Positions 41,232 through 49,349 of a DNA stretch of 64,000 bases are shown piece by piece. The translations under genes were made by a program, and so were the position numbers. The DNA is from Baekduia soli. GTDB taxonomy: Bacteria; Actinomycetota; Thermoleophilia; Solirubrobacterales; Solirubrobacteraceae. The stretch is taken from positions 4,092,001-4,156,000 of the forward strand of contig NZ_CP042430.1 in assembly GCF_007970665.1 (NCBI RefSeq), given 5' to 3'. The notes below the pieces were generated by a model. It was not told the DNA's origin. It saw only the letters and a program-made list of their open reading frames with translations, and ran no database searches. Position 1 is the stretch's first letter. The number at the start of each line of letters is the position of its first letter.

Positions 41232-42089
41232 GTGGTGGTCACGGGCAAGGGCGGGACCGGCAAGACGACGGTCGCCGCCGCGCTCGCGCGGGCCGCCCGC
41301 GAGCGGGGCCGGACCGCCGTGCTGTGCGAGATCGCGGGCTCCACGCGGGCCACGGACCTCGTGGAGGGCACCGGCGTCGACACGCTGGCGATCGATCCGC
41401 AGCACGCGCTGGAGGAGTGGTTGGGCCGCCAGCTGCCGCGCCGCCTCGTCCACGTCCTGGCGCGTTCGGGCGCCTTCGCCGGCTTCGTCGGGGCCGCGCC
41501 GGGCGTGCGCGAGCTCGTCACGATCACCAAGGCGTGGGAGCTCGGCGAGGAGCGTCGGTGGCGCCGGGACGCGGTCCCCTACGACACCGTCGTGCTCGAC
41601 GCCCCGGCCTCCGGGCACGGCGTCGGGCTGCTGCGCACGCCGCGGACGTTCGCCGACATCGCTCGGATCGGGCCGATCGCGTCCCAGGCGCGGCTCGTCG
41701 ACGCCGGGCTGCGCGATCCCGCGCGCACCGCGCTGGTGGCCGTGGCGCTGCCCGCCGAGCTGGCCGTGACCGAGACGCTCGAGCTGGAGGCGCGGCTGCA
41801 CGACCGCCTCGGGCGCGCGCTGGACGCCATCGTCGTCAACGGCGTGTGGCCGCGGCGCATGAGCGTGGGCGACAGCGACCGCGTCGCGGCGGCCGACGGC
41901 GCCCTGGCCGCGGCGCCCCGCCATGCCGTGGCCGCCGCCGCCGGGCGCGTGCGCGTGCAGCAGTCCCAGCTCGCGCGGCTGCGCCGCGACGCGACCGCCC
42001 CGGTCCTCACGCTGCCGTTCCTGTTCGAGACCGGACTGCATGACGAGCACATCCGGGCCCTTTCCACAAGGCTCGCGGTCGCCGCATAG
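41232..42089 (+). CDS. ArsA/Get3-like anion-transporting ATPase
   Basis: A 285-residue deviant-Walker ATPase: VVVTGKGGTGKTTVAAALA (P-loop), switch region TVVLDAPASGHGVGLLRTPRTF, and C-terminal VLTLPFLFETG. One domain only, with no second ATPase half and no arsenite-binding Cys triad, so not a classical arsenite pump; more like the actinobacterial single-domain ArsA proteins of unknown role. GTG 41232 is the first standard start, but sensible coding (DSRLVVV) continues upstream to at least 41205, which may indicate CTG initiation or a frameshift. Divergent from phytoene synthase. Confidence 0.75.
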   Translation: MVVTGKGGTGKTTVAAALARAARERGRTAVLCEIAGSTRATDLVEGTGVDTLAIDPQHALEEWLGRQLPRRLVHVLARSGAFAGFVGAAPGVRELVTITKAWELGEERRWRRDAVPYDTVVLDAPASGHGVGLLRTPRTFADIARIGPIASQARLVDAGLRDPARTALVAVALPAELAVTETLELEARLHDRLGRALDAIVVNGVWPRRMSVGDSDRVAAADGALAAAPRHAVAAAAGRVRVQQSQLARLRRDATAPVLTLPFLFETGLHDEHIRALSTRLAVAA

Positions 42090-42115
42090 GACACCCGTCC
42101 GTTCGGGCCGCCACC

Positions 42116-42345
42116 CGGCTGAATCCGCCGCGGGCCCCGCCGACGAAGGGGTGGAGACAACAGGCGAATGCGACCCACGGACGGGTCGGCCCTGGGACCG
42201 AGCGTCGCTTCTGGAGGGAGCGCGGCGCCGGACCGCATCGGGACCGCCAAGGATCGCGAGTCGACCTTTCGCCGCCTATACGCCTCCCACCGGAGGGGAC
42301 ATCCACGGTTACGGGCCCTGCCTGACGACGGTCAGCAGGGCCCGT
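42116..42345 (+). ncRNA. Structured leader candidate (weak ydaO/c-di-AMP-riboswitch resemblance)
   Basis: An ORF-free stretch of about 230 nt between the ATPase gene and the ABC exporter, ending in a strong terminator. Elements in order: GGCTGAATCC (42117-42126), resembling the GCCGAAUCC of ydaO RNAs; GGGGTGG...CAACA; GGCGAATGCG; a perfect hairpin CGACCC-ACGGAC-GGGTCG (42171-42188); CTGGGACCG; and CACCGGAGGGG before the terminator. The family's conserved CCGACAGCUAACC block is not evident, and the downstream gene has its own -10 after the terminator. So it may be a divergent riboswitch, a small RNA, or just a structured 3' end. Confidence 0.28.
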
Positions 42346-42346
42346 C
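42312..42346 (+). terminator. Strong intrinsic terminator
   Basis: ACGGGCCCTG-C-CTGAC, loop GACG, GTCAG-CAGGGCCCGT: a 15-bp stem with one bulged C, followed by CTCCGTTTC. The clearest rho-independent terminator in the window together with the one after rpsT. Confidence 0.8.
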
Positions 42347-42387
42347 TCCGTTTCCCGCCCGCCCGCCGACCCTGCGGTGGCGGCCGG

Positions 42388-42393
42388 TAACGT
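42388..42393 (+). promoter_or_regulatory. ABC exporter -10 element (TAACGT)
   Basis: TAACGT, 9 nt before GTG 42403 and downstream of the terminator. Confidence 0.45.
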
Positions 42394-42402
42394 CGGGGGC
42401 GA

Positions 42403-43320
42403 GTGGCCCCCTCCCCGTCCCCCTCGCCCGTCCCGGCGATCCGGCTGCGCGGCGTCGTCAAGCGCTTCGGCCCGGTGACCGCGGTCGCCGGCCTCGACCT
42501 CGAGGTCCCCGACGGGACGTGCGTCGGGCTGCTCGGCCCCAACGGCGCGGGCAAGAGCACCACGATGCGGCTGCTCACCGCCCAGTCCATCGCCGACGAG
42601 GGCGAGCTGCAGGTGCTCGGGTACGCGCTGCCCGGCGAGTCCAAGGCCGCCCGGGCCGAGATGGGCGTCGTCCCCCAGCTCGACAACCTCGACGTCACGC
42701 TGACCGTCGAGCAGAACCTCCTGGTCTTCACGCACCTGTACCGCATCGGCCGTGCCGGGCGCCGCGCCGCGATCGACCGTGCGCTGGACATCGCCAACCT
42801 GCGCGAGCGCCGCGCCTCGCGCGTCGACGAGCTGTCGGGCGGCATGCGCCGGCGGCTGCTCATCGCCCGCGCGCTCGTGCACGGGCCGCGCCTGCTGCTG
42901 CTCGACGAGCCGACCGTCGGCCTGGACCCGCAGGTCCGCCAGGAGCTGTGGGCGCTCATCGACCGCCTGCGCAGCGAGGGCGCGTCGATCCTCATGTCCA
43001 CGCACTACATCGAGGAGGCCGAGCGCCTGGCCGACACGGTCGTGGTGATGGCCGAGGGCACCGCGGTCGCGGCGGGCCGCCCCGGCGACCTGGTCACCGA
43101 GCACGCCGGCCGCGAGGCGCTGGAGGTCTACGGCGACCCCGAGCGCCTGCGCGAGGTCGAGGCGCAGGCCGCGCGCCGCGGCTGGCCGACGCGGCGCACC
43201 GGCACGTCGGTGACGATCCTGCGGGCCGAGGACCTCGACGGCGACGCGCCGGCGGGCGACCGCCGGCCCGCCAGCCTCGAGGACGTGTTCGTGCTGCTCA
43301 CCGGCGAGGAGACCTCCTGA
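42403..43320 (+). CDS. DrrA/NodI-type ABC exporter ATPase
   Basis: A 305-residue ATPase: IRLRGVVKRFGPVTAVAGLDL, Walker A GPNGAGKSTTMRLLTAQ, Q-loop GVVPQLDNLD, signature LSGGMRRRLLIARAL, Walker B LLLLDEPTVGLDP, and H-loop STHYIEEAERLAD. The C-terminal 80 residues match the regulatory extension of DrrA/NodI-like proteins (SLEDVFVLLTGEE). With the next gene it forms an ABC-2 exporter for an unknown lipid, polysaccharide or drug. Stop and next start overlap (TGATG). Confidence 0.92.
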   Translation: MAPSPSPSPVPAIRLRGVVKRFGPVTAVAGLDLEVPDGTCVGLLGPNGAGKSTTMRLLTAQSIADEGELQVLGYALPGESKAARAEMGVVPQLDNLDVTLTVEQNLLVFTHLYRIGRAGRRAAIDRALDIANLRERRASRVDELSGGMRRRLLIARALVHGPRLLLLDEPTVGLDPQVRQELWALIDRLRSEGASILMSTHYIEEAERLADTVVVMAEGTAVAAGRPGDLVTEHAGREALEVYGDPERLREVEAQAARRGWPTRRTGTSVTILRAEDLDGDAPAGDRRPASLEDVFVLLTGEETS

Positions 43321-44111
43321 TGGCCGTCCGTCCCGGCGCCCGCCGCCCCGGGCGGCTGGACCGCCCCGCGCTGACCGGCGTCCTCGTGCGCGAGATCGTC
43401 AACTTCGGGTCCTACTGGCGGTCGTCGGCGTTCTCGTCGATCGTCCAGCCGACGATCTACCTGCTGGCCTTCGGGTTCGGCTTCGGCTCGCTGGTCAAGC
43501 GGGTCGACGGCCTGGACTACGTGGAGTTCGTCGGCACGGGCACGGTCGCGACCGCGGTGCTGTTCTCCTCCGTGTTCCCGGCGATGTTCGGGACGTTCGT
43601 CAAGCGCACGTTCCAGAAGACCTACGACGCGATCCTCGCGGCGCCGGTCGACACGGAGGAGCTCGTGACGGCCGAGGCGCTGTGGATCGCCGCGCGCTCC
43701 GGCGTCTTCGGCTGCTTCCCGATGCTCGTGGCGATGATCTTCGGCCTGGACCCGTCGTGGGGCATGCTGCTCGTGCCGCTCATCGCGTTCGTCGCCGGCT
43801 TCGGCTGGGCCGCGTTCGGGGTGCTCATCGCGGCGCTGCTGAAGTCGATCGACGACTTCAGCTACGTGACCTCGACGGTCATCACGCCGCTGTTCCTCGT
43901 GGCCGGCACGTTCTTCCCGATCTCGGGGCTGCCGCAGTGGGCGCGCATCGCCGCCAACGCCAACCCGCTCTACCACTGCGTCGAGCTCGTCCGCCACGCC
44001 GCCTTCGGGCTGCAGACCGACGACCTCTGGCACCTCGGGTTCCTCGTGGCCTTCGGCCTGGTGACCTGGCGGCTGGCGATCCACTACATGGAGCGCCGGC
44101 TCATCACGTGA
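43320..44111 (+). CDS. DrrB/NodJ-type ABC-2 permease
   Basis: A 263-residue ABC-2 permease with six predicted membrane segments: LVREIVNFGSYWRSSAFSSIVQPTIYLLAFGFG start, KRTFQKTYDAILAAPVDTEELVTAEALW (cytoplasmic loop), PLFLVAGTFFPISGLPQWARIAANANPLYH (typical ABC-2 motif). Translationally coupled to the ATPase. A perfect palindrome follows. Confidence 0.92.
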   Translation: MAVRPGARRPGRLDRPALTGVLVREIVNFGSYWRSSAFSSIVQPTIYLLAFGFGFGSLVKRVDGLDYVEFVGTGTVATAVLFSSVFPAMFGTFVKRTFQKTYDAILAAPVDTEELVTAEALWIAARSGVFGCFPMLVAMIFGLDPSWGMLLVPLIAFVAGFGWAAFGVLIAALLKSIDDFSYVTSTVITPLFLVAGTFFPISGLPQWARIAANANPLYHCVELVRHAAFGLQTDDLWHLGFLVAFGLVTWRLAIHYMERRLIT

Positions 44112-44122
44112 GACCGGTGTGT

Positions 44123-44140
44123 CCGGCGCGGCCGCGCCGG
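44123..44140. terminator. Perfect palindrome between convergent genes
   Basis: CCGGCGCGGCCGCGCCGG, 18 bp, between the permease stop and the era stop; a likely bidirectional terminator without a T-tract. Confidence 0.5.
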
Positions 44141-44141
44141 C

Positions 44142-45032
44142 CTAGGCGTCGAAGCCCAGGCGGTCCAGCAGCGCGTCGTCGCCGCGCCAGCCTCGGCGCA
44201 CGCGGACGATGAGGTCCAGATGGACCTTCGTGCCCAGCTCGCGCTGCAGCTCCTTGCGGGCGCCCGTGCCGATCTGGCGGATCATCCGGCCGCCCGCGCC
44301 GACGAGGATGCCCTTCTGGGACTCCGTCTCCACCCAGGCGTGGGCGTGGACGATCGTCAGGCCCTCGCGCGCGGTGTCGACCTCGTCGACGACGACCTCG
44401 ACGGCGTGGGGCACCTCCTGGAACGTGCGGCGCAGCACCTGCTCGCGGATGAGCTCGGCGAGGTGCACGTAGGGCGACAGGTCGCTGTGGTCGGCCGCGT
44501 CGAACAGGAACGGCGACTCGGGGACGATGGAGAACAGGTGGTCGGCCAGCGCGTCGATGCCGGTGCCCTTGCGCGCCGACACGGGGAAGATCTCGTCGCC
44601 GACGCCGAGCTCGGACACGGCCTGCAGCGCGACGATGATGTGCGCGCGGTCGAGACGGTCGACCTTGTTGACCGCCACGACGACGGGGCACGGCGCGTTC
44701 TGCAGCGCGCGGGCGATGAAGCGGTCCCCCGGCCCGACGCCCTGCTCGGCGTTGAGCACCATGAGCGCCACGTCGGTCTCGGCCAGCTCGCGCTCGACGC
44801 GGCGCTGCATCCGCTCGGTCAGCGTGTCCAGCGGCTTCTGCACCCCGGGCAGGTCGGTGAGCACGAGCTGGACGTCGTCGCGCGTGGCGACGCCGCGGAT
44901 CGCGCGACGGGTGGTCTGCGGCTTGTCGGAGACGATCGCGACCTTCTGGCCGACGATCGCGTTGACGATCGTGGACTTGCCGACGTTGGGCCGTCCGGCC
45001 AGGGCGACGAAGCCGGCGCGGGTGGCGCTCAC
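44142..45032 (-). CDS. era: GTPase Era
   Basis: A 296-residue ribosome-assembly GTPase: G1 GRPNVGKSTIVNAIVG, G2 near KPQTTRRAIRGV, G3 DLPG (instead of the usual DTPG), G4 NKVD, G5 SARKG, and a C-terminal KH domain with SQKGILVGAGGRMIRQIGTGARKEL that binds the 16S rRNA 3' end. GTG start. Last of yqeY-phoH-ybeY-era, a common ribosome/RNA maturation group. Confidence 0.95.
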   Translation of the reverse strand: MSATRAGFVALAGRPNVGKSTIVNAIVGQKVAIVSDKPQTTRRAIRGVATRDDVQLVLTDLPGVQKPLDTLTERMQRRVERELAETDVALMVLNAEQGVGPGDRFIARALQNAPCPVVVAVNKVDRLDRAHIIVALQAVSELGVGDEIFPVSARKGTGIDALADHLFSIVPESPFLFDAADHSDLSPYVHLAELIREQVLRRTFQEVPHAVEVVVDEVDTAREGLTIVHAHAWVETESQKGILVGAGGRMIRQIGTGARKELQRELGTKVHLDLIVRVRRGWRGDDALLDRLGFDA

Positions 45033-45110
45033 GGCCGCACCCTCCGCACGAGCCAGCCCCCGGGCGAGCTCATGCCCGGACCCCGGCCCGCGGGGCGAGG
45101 TCGTTCGCGG

Positions 45111-45506
45111 TCACCACGAGAGGATCTCCGCCTGGACGGCGAGCATCTCGCCGTCGTCGGTCTCGTGGTCCATGCCGACGAGGTGCAGGGCGCCGTGGAC
45201 GATCGCCTCGCGCAGGTCGGCCGTGTGGGGCGGGCAGATCACGACGTCGCCGAGCTCACGCGGCCCGGGGACGTCCGCGGCGGCCTCGTCGATCGGGAAC
45301 GACAGCACGTCGGTGGGGCCGGGCTTGCCGCGGTGCTCCAGGTTGAGCTCGGCGATCCGCTCGGGCGTCACGAAGCTCACCGCGACGTGACCGTCGCGGA
45401 CGCCCGCGGTGCCGACCGCGAGCGCGACCATCCGATCGATCTCGGCATCGGGCGGCGCGCCCGGGGCCAGCTCGCGTCCCAGCACCTCGACCTCCAGGCC
45501 GTCCAT
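45111..45506 (-). CDS. ybeY: Endoribonuclease YbeY
   Basis: A 131-residue metallo-RNase of rRNA maturation: TDVLSFPIDEA and the zinc motif HGALHLVGMDHE (HGxLHLxGxDH). ATG starts 1 nt after the phoH stop. Followed by a 78-nt gap, then era. Confidence 0.95.
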   Translation of the reverse strand: MDGLEVEVLGRELAPGAPPDAEIDRMVALAVGTAGVRDGHVAVSFVTPERIAELNLEHRGKPGPTDVLSFPIDEAAADVPGPRELGDVVICPPHTADLREAIVHGALHLVGMDHETDDGEMLAVQAEILSW

Positions 45507-45507
45507 G

Positions 45508-46485
45508 TCAGGCGCGCTTGCGTTCTGCCGAGCGCAGCTCGGGGGCCTGGCTCTGGTCGTGCGCGTCGTAGGCCTCGACGATCCGCTGCACGAGCCGGTG
45601 GCGGACGACGTCGCCGCCGTCGAAGCGCACGAAGTCCACGCCGTCGACGTCGGTGAGGATGTCGCCGACGACGATGAGCCCGGACTTCTCGTTGCGCGGC
45701 AGGTCGACCTGCGTGATGTCGCCGGTGATGACCATCTTCGAGCCGAACCCCAGCCGCGTCAGGAACATCTTCATCTGCTCGGGGCTCGTGTTCTGGGCCT
45801 CGTCGAGGATGACGAACGAGTCGTTGAGGGTGCGGCCGCGCATGAAGGCCAGCGGCGCCACCTCGATGACGCCCTTCTCCAGGAAGCCGGCGACCTTCTC
45901 GGGGTCGATCATGTCGTTCAGCGCGTCGAACAGCGGGCGCAGGTACGGGTCGATCTTGGCCATGAGGTCGCCCGGCAGGAAGCCCAGGCGCTCGCCGGCC
46001 TCGACGGCCGGCCGGGTCAGGATGATGCGGTTGACCTCGCGCCGCGAGAGCGCGGCGGCGGCCATCGCGACGGCCAGGAACGTCTTGCCGGTGCCCGCGG
46101 GCCCGATCCCGAACGTGACGGTGTTGCGCCGGATGGAGTCGACGTAGCGCTTCTGGTTGACCGACTTGGGGGCGACCTTCGTGGACCGGTGGCGCCAGAT
46201 GACGTCCTCGAGCACCCGCGCGGGCGACTCGTGCTGGTCCAGGGCGCTCGTGACCGCATCGATCGTGCCCGGCGAGATGTCGTGGCCGCCCTCGATGAGC
46301 TCGGAGAGCTCGCGCACGACCACGGCGGCGGCCTCGACGGCGGCGTCCTCGCCCTCGAGCGTGACGAGGTTGCCACGCAGGTAGAGCTGGCAGTCGATGT
46401 GGCTCTCCAGCTGACGCAGCACCTGGTCGTGGCTGCCGCTCAGGGCCGCGGCGACCTCGTTGCTCAGCTCGATCTGACGGCGCAT
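45508..46485 (-). CDS. PhoH-like ATPase (YbeZ type)
   Basis: A 325-residue P-loop protein: N-terminal KH-like part (about 1-100), Walker A GIGPAGTGKTFLAVAMA, RPAVEAGERLGFLPGDLMAKIDPYLRPL, LNDSFVILDEAQNTSPEQMKMFLTR and GDITQVDLP. Partner of YbeY in rRNA handling. The ATG immediately follows the yqeY stop with no gap. Confidence 0.93.
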   Translation of the reverse strand: MRRQIELSNEVAAALSGSHDQVLRQLESHIDCQLYLRGNLVTLEGEDAAVEAAAVVVRELSELIEGGHDISPGTIDAVTSALDQHESPARVLEDVIWRHRSTKVAPKSVNQKRYVDSIRRNTVTFGIGPAGTGKTFLAVAMAAAALSRREVNRIILTRPAVEAGERLGFLPGDLMAKIDPYLRPLFDALNDMIDPEKVAGFLEKGVIEVAPLAFMRGRTLNDSFVILDEAQNTSPEQMKMFLTRLGFGSKMVITGDITQVDLPRNEKSGLIVVGDILTDVDGVDFVRFDGGDVVRHRLVQRIVEAYDAHDQSQAPELRSAERKRA

Positions 46486-46914
46486 CTAGGTCAGCGCCTC
46501 TCGGGCGGCGGCCGACACGCGCTTGCCGTCGGCCCGTCCGCCCACCTGCGCCATCGCGAGCTTCATCACGCCGCCGAGGTCCTTCGGCGAGGACGCACCG
46601 GCCTCCGCGACGGCCGCGGCGACGATCGCGTGCAGCTCGTCGTCGCCCAGCTCGGCGGGCAGGTAGCCCGCGATGAGCTCGGCCTCGGCCTCCTCGGTGT
46701 CGGCGAGCTCGTCGCGCCCGGCGTCGCGGAACTGGCCCGCGGCGTCCAGCCGGCGCTTGCGCTCGCGGCGCAGCACGGCCTGCTCGTCGGCCGAGCCGTC
46801 CTTGGCGGCCTTCTGCAGCTCGCTCAGCACGAGGCGCAGCGCACCGACGCGCGTCTTGTCGCCGGCCTTCATGGCGGCCGTGAGGTCCTGCTTGACGGTG
46901 TCGGTGACGCTCAT
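46486..46914 (-). CDS. GatB/YqeY domain protein
   Basis: A 142-residue helical protein: VKQDLTAAMKAGDKTRVGALRLVLSEL, RRERKRRLDAAGQFRDAGRDELADTEEAEAELIAGYLPAEL, and PKDLGGVMKLAMAQVGGRADGKRV. It resembles the tRNA-binding tail of GatB, and stand-alone YqeY function is unclear. ATG is 8 nt after TACAAT. First gene of the yqeY-phoH-ybeY-era string. Confidence 0.93.
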   Translation of the reverse strand: MSVTDTVKQDLTAAMKAGDKTRVGALRLVLSELQKAAKDGSADEQAVLRRERKRRLDAAGQFRDAGRDELADTEEAEAELIAGYLPAELGDDELHAIVAAAVAEAGASSPKDLGGVMKLAMAQVGGRADGKRVSAAAREALT

Positions 46915-46922
46915 CCCGATCG

Positions 46923-46928
46923 ATTGTA
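46923..46928 (-). promoter_or_regulatory. yqeY-phoH-ybeY-era -10 element (TACAAT)
   Basis: TACAAT on the minus strand, 8 nt before the ATG; one of the best matches to TATAAT in the window. Confidence 0.6.
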
Positions 46929-46986
46929 GGCCGCTGGACCGGACGCCCCCGCTCAAGCCGTCCACACGTCGGGCCGATGCCGGGGC

Positions 46987-47991
46987 GTGATGCGCCACCG
47001 CCTGATCGTGGCCGCGACGACCCTCGCGACGCTCCTCGCCGCCGCCCCCGCGCACGCCGATCCGCGGGGGACGTGGAACCTCGGCGAGCAGCGCGCGGTG
47101 CGCCTGGCGGGCGTGCACGACCTGCCCGACGCGTCCTTCCACGGCGAGCGGCCCGCCGACGGCGACCAGCTGCCGTCGGCCTTCGCGGCCTACGCCGCAG
47201 CGCACGGGCTGCTGCCGATCGCGGTCCCGGCCGGCCGGATGCCCGTGGCGGCCTTCGACCGCCTGCTCGTCGCCCAGCTCGGCGCCGGCGACGTCGCTGC
47301 GGCCGTCCAGCACGAGGCGTGGCGGGCGGGCCTGCAGCCGCCCGCGGACCTCGGCACCGAGGTCGTCGCCCGCTTCCTGGGGCTGCGCGACAACCACCCC
47401 GCCGACCAGGAGGGGCTCGAGCTGTTCCCCACCGACGCGATCACCCGCGCCGAGGCCGCGCACTCCTTCGCGATCGCCCTGCGCTGGCAGGGCGGCGGCG
47501 CCGACGCCGCGCGCGCGACGTTCGCGCGCTTCGTGCTGCCGGCCTACACGGCGGCCCAGCGCCGCCTGCTGCGCCTGGCCGTGTCGAAGATCGGCATGCC
47601 CTACGTCTGGGGCGGCGAGACCGACGCGGCCGGGACGTGGTTCGGCGGCCAGGCCCACGGCGGCTACGACTGCTCGGGCTTCGTCTGGCGCGTGTTCAAG
47701 CTGTCGGGCTTCTCATGGGGCACGCAGATCCACGGGCGCACCGCTGCGGCGCAGGCCGGCGAGATCCGCCGGGGCGCCCGCGTGCGCCTCGACGCCGTGG
47801 CGCCCGCCGACCTGCTGTTCTTCGGCCCCGGCCGGTTCTGGCAGAAGGCCACCGAGCGGCGCATCGTGCACGAGGGCATCGCGCTCAGCCGCGACTGGAT
47901 GATCCACAGCTCCGACCAGGGCGTGTACGTCTCGCCGCTGTTCGACCCGTGGCGCGCCCGGCGCTTCAGCTGGGCGCGTCGGGTGCTCTGA
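46987..47991 (+). CDS. Secreted NlpC/P60 peptidoglycan endopeptidase
   Basis: A 334-residue exported hydrolase. Signal peptide (MRHRLIVAATTLATLLAAAPAHA). The middle part is helical with an SLH-like segment FPTDAITRAEAAHSFAIAL. The C-terminal NlpC/P60 domain has VSKIGMPYVWGGE, catalytic Cys in YDCSGFVWRVFK, and His in IVHEGIALS. It would cut peptide stems in the wall. GTG 46987 and ATG 46990 are adjacent start choices. Its last 26 bp overlap the convergent ndh-like gene. Confidence 0.85.
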   Translation: MMRHRLIVAATTLATLLAAAPAHADPRGTWNLGEQRAVRLAGVHDLPDASFHGERPADGDQLPSAFAAYAAAHGLLPIAVPAGRMPVAAFDRLLVAQLGAGDVAAAVQHEAWRAGLQPPADLGTEVVARFLGLRDNHPADQEGLELFPTDAITRAEAAHSFAIALRWQGGGADAARATFARFVLPAYTAAQRRLLRLAVSKIGMPYVWGGETDAAGTWFGGQAHGGYDCSGFVWRVFKLSGFSWGTQIHGRTAAAQAGEIRRGARVRLDAVAPADLLFFGPGRFWQKATERRIVHEGIALSRDWMIHSSDQGVYVSPLFDPWRARRFSWARRVL

Positions 47992-49327
47992 CGCCGTCGG
48001 CGGCGGCGTCGGCCGGCGCGCTGCTCACGTCGCCGCCCGTCGGGTCGTGGCCGAGCTGCGGCGCCCGCCCCAGGCCGCCGAGCTCGGACGTGTCGCGGCC
48101 GAACAGCAGCTGGATGTTCCAGTCCACGAGCAGGCGCAGCTTGCGCTTGGTGCCCGGGAGCATGGCGAGGTGGTAGCTGCGGGCCAGCCACCAGGCGGGC
48201 ACGCCGCGCCAGCGGATGCCCAGCGTCGTGGCGACGGCCTGTCCCTGGCCCATGTCCACGAACACGCCCTTGGTCTTGAAGCGGAACGGGCGCACGCGGC
48301 CGTTGCCCAGCGACGCCGCGACGTTGCGGGCCACCGTGCGCCCCTGGCGGATCGCGTGCTGGGCGGTGGGCGGCGTGGGCTCGCGGCCCTTGCGCGCCGG
48401 GTCGGGCACGGCGGCCGCGTCGCCGATGGCCCACACGGCGTCCTGGCCTTCGGCGCGCATCGTCGCGTCGACCCGGATGCGGCCGCGGTCGTCGAGCGCC
48501 AGCCCGAGGCGGGCGATGACCGGATGGGGCTTGACGCCCGCGGTCCACACGAGGGTGCGGGTGGGCACGACCTCGCCGCCCGACAGCGTCACGCGGTCGG
48601 CCTGCGCGGACTGCAGGGTCGTGCCCAGGCGCATCTCGATGCCGCGGCCGCGCAGCTCGCGCGTGGCGAACTCCGCGAGGCCGGCGGGGATCTCGGGCAT
48701 GACGCGGTCGCGCGCCTCCACGAGGATCCAGCGCATCCCCTGCGTGCGGCAGCGCGGGTAGAGCTGGATGACGTCGGCCGCGAAGTCCTGCAGCTCGGCC
48801 AGGCCCTCCAGCCCCGCGTAGCCGGCGCCCACGAAGACGTAGGACAACCACGCCTGGCGCTCGGCCGGGTCCTCGAGCGTCTCGGCCACCTCGAGCGTGC
48901 GGATGACGTGGTTGCGCAGCTGGATGGCCTCGGGCAGCGACTTGAACCCGAGCCCGTGCTCGGCGAGGCCGGGCACGGGCAGCGTTCGCGAGACGGACCC
49001 CAGCGCGACGACGAGCTGGTCGTAGTGGAGGTCCTCGACGACGCCCGCGGCGCCGCGGACCTGGATCGTGCGCTCCGCGGGGGTGGCGCCGACGACGGTG
49101 CCCAGCCGCAGGTCGGTGCGCCGCAGCTCCTCGCGCAGCGGCACGACGACGTGGCGGGGCTCCAGCGAGCCGGCCGCCGCTCCGGGCAGCAGCGGCGTGT
49201 AGAGCAGGAAGTTGACGTCGTTGACCAACGTGATCCGGGCCGCCTGCGGCGGCAGGACCTTCTCGAGCGTCCGGGCGGCGTAGAAGCCCCCGAAGCCCCC
49301 TCCGGCGATCACGACGTGCCAGGCCAT
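47966..49327 (-). CDS. Type II NADH dehydrogenase-like FAD oxidoreductase
   Basis: A 453-residue membrane-associated flavoprotein: FAD motif VVIAGGGFGGFYAARTL, second nucleotide motif FVGAGYAGLEGLAEL, TRTLVWTAGVKPHP, AIGDAAAVPDPA, and QHAIRQGRTVARNVAA. Passes electrons from NADH to quinone without pumping protons. The tail of about 50 residues after the membrane-binding helix (LVDWNIQLLFGRD) is disordered-looking. ATG is 7 nt after TAGCCT. Confidence 0.9.
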   Translation of the reverse strand: MAWHVVIAGGGFGGFYAARTLEKVLPPQAARITLVNDVNFLLYTPLLPGAAAGSLEPRHVVVPLREELRRTDLRLGTVVGATPAERTIQVRGAAGVVEDLHYDQLVVALGSVSRTLPVPGLAEHGLGFKSLPEAIQLRNHVIRTLEVAETLEDPAERQAWLSYVFVGAGYAGLEGLAELQDFAADVIQLYPRCRTQGMRWILVEARDRVMPEIPAGLAEFATRELRGRGIEMRLGTTLQSAQADRVTLSGGEVVPTRTLVWTAGVKPHPVIARLGLALDDRGRIRVDATMRAEGQDAVWAIGDAAAVPDPARKGREPTPPTAQHAIRQGRTVARNVAASLGNGRVRPFRFKTKGVFVDMGQGQAVATTLGIRWRGVPAWWLARSYHLAMLPGTKRKLRLLVDWNIQLLFGRDTSELGGLGRAPQLGHDPTGGDVSSAPADAAADGVRAPDAPS

Positions 49328-49334
49328 GGGCTCC

Positions 49335-49340
49335 AGGCTA
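49335..49340 (-). promoter_or_regulatory. ndh-like gene -10 element (TAGCCT)
   Basis: TAGCCT on the minus strand, 7 nt before the ATG at 49327. Confidence 0.45.
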
Positions 49341-49349
49341 GCCCCGTGC

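Noticed and set aside
39174-42050. A 958-codon minus-strand ORF across the ArsA-like gene and phytoene synthase
   Set aside because: Antisense to the ATPase and out of frame with phytoene synthase; low-complexity composition.
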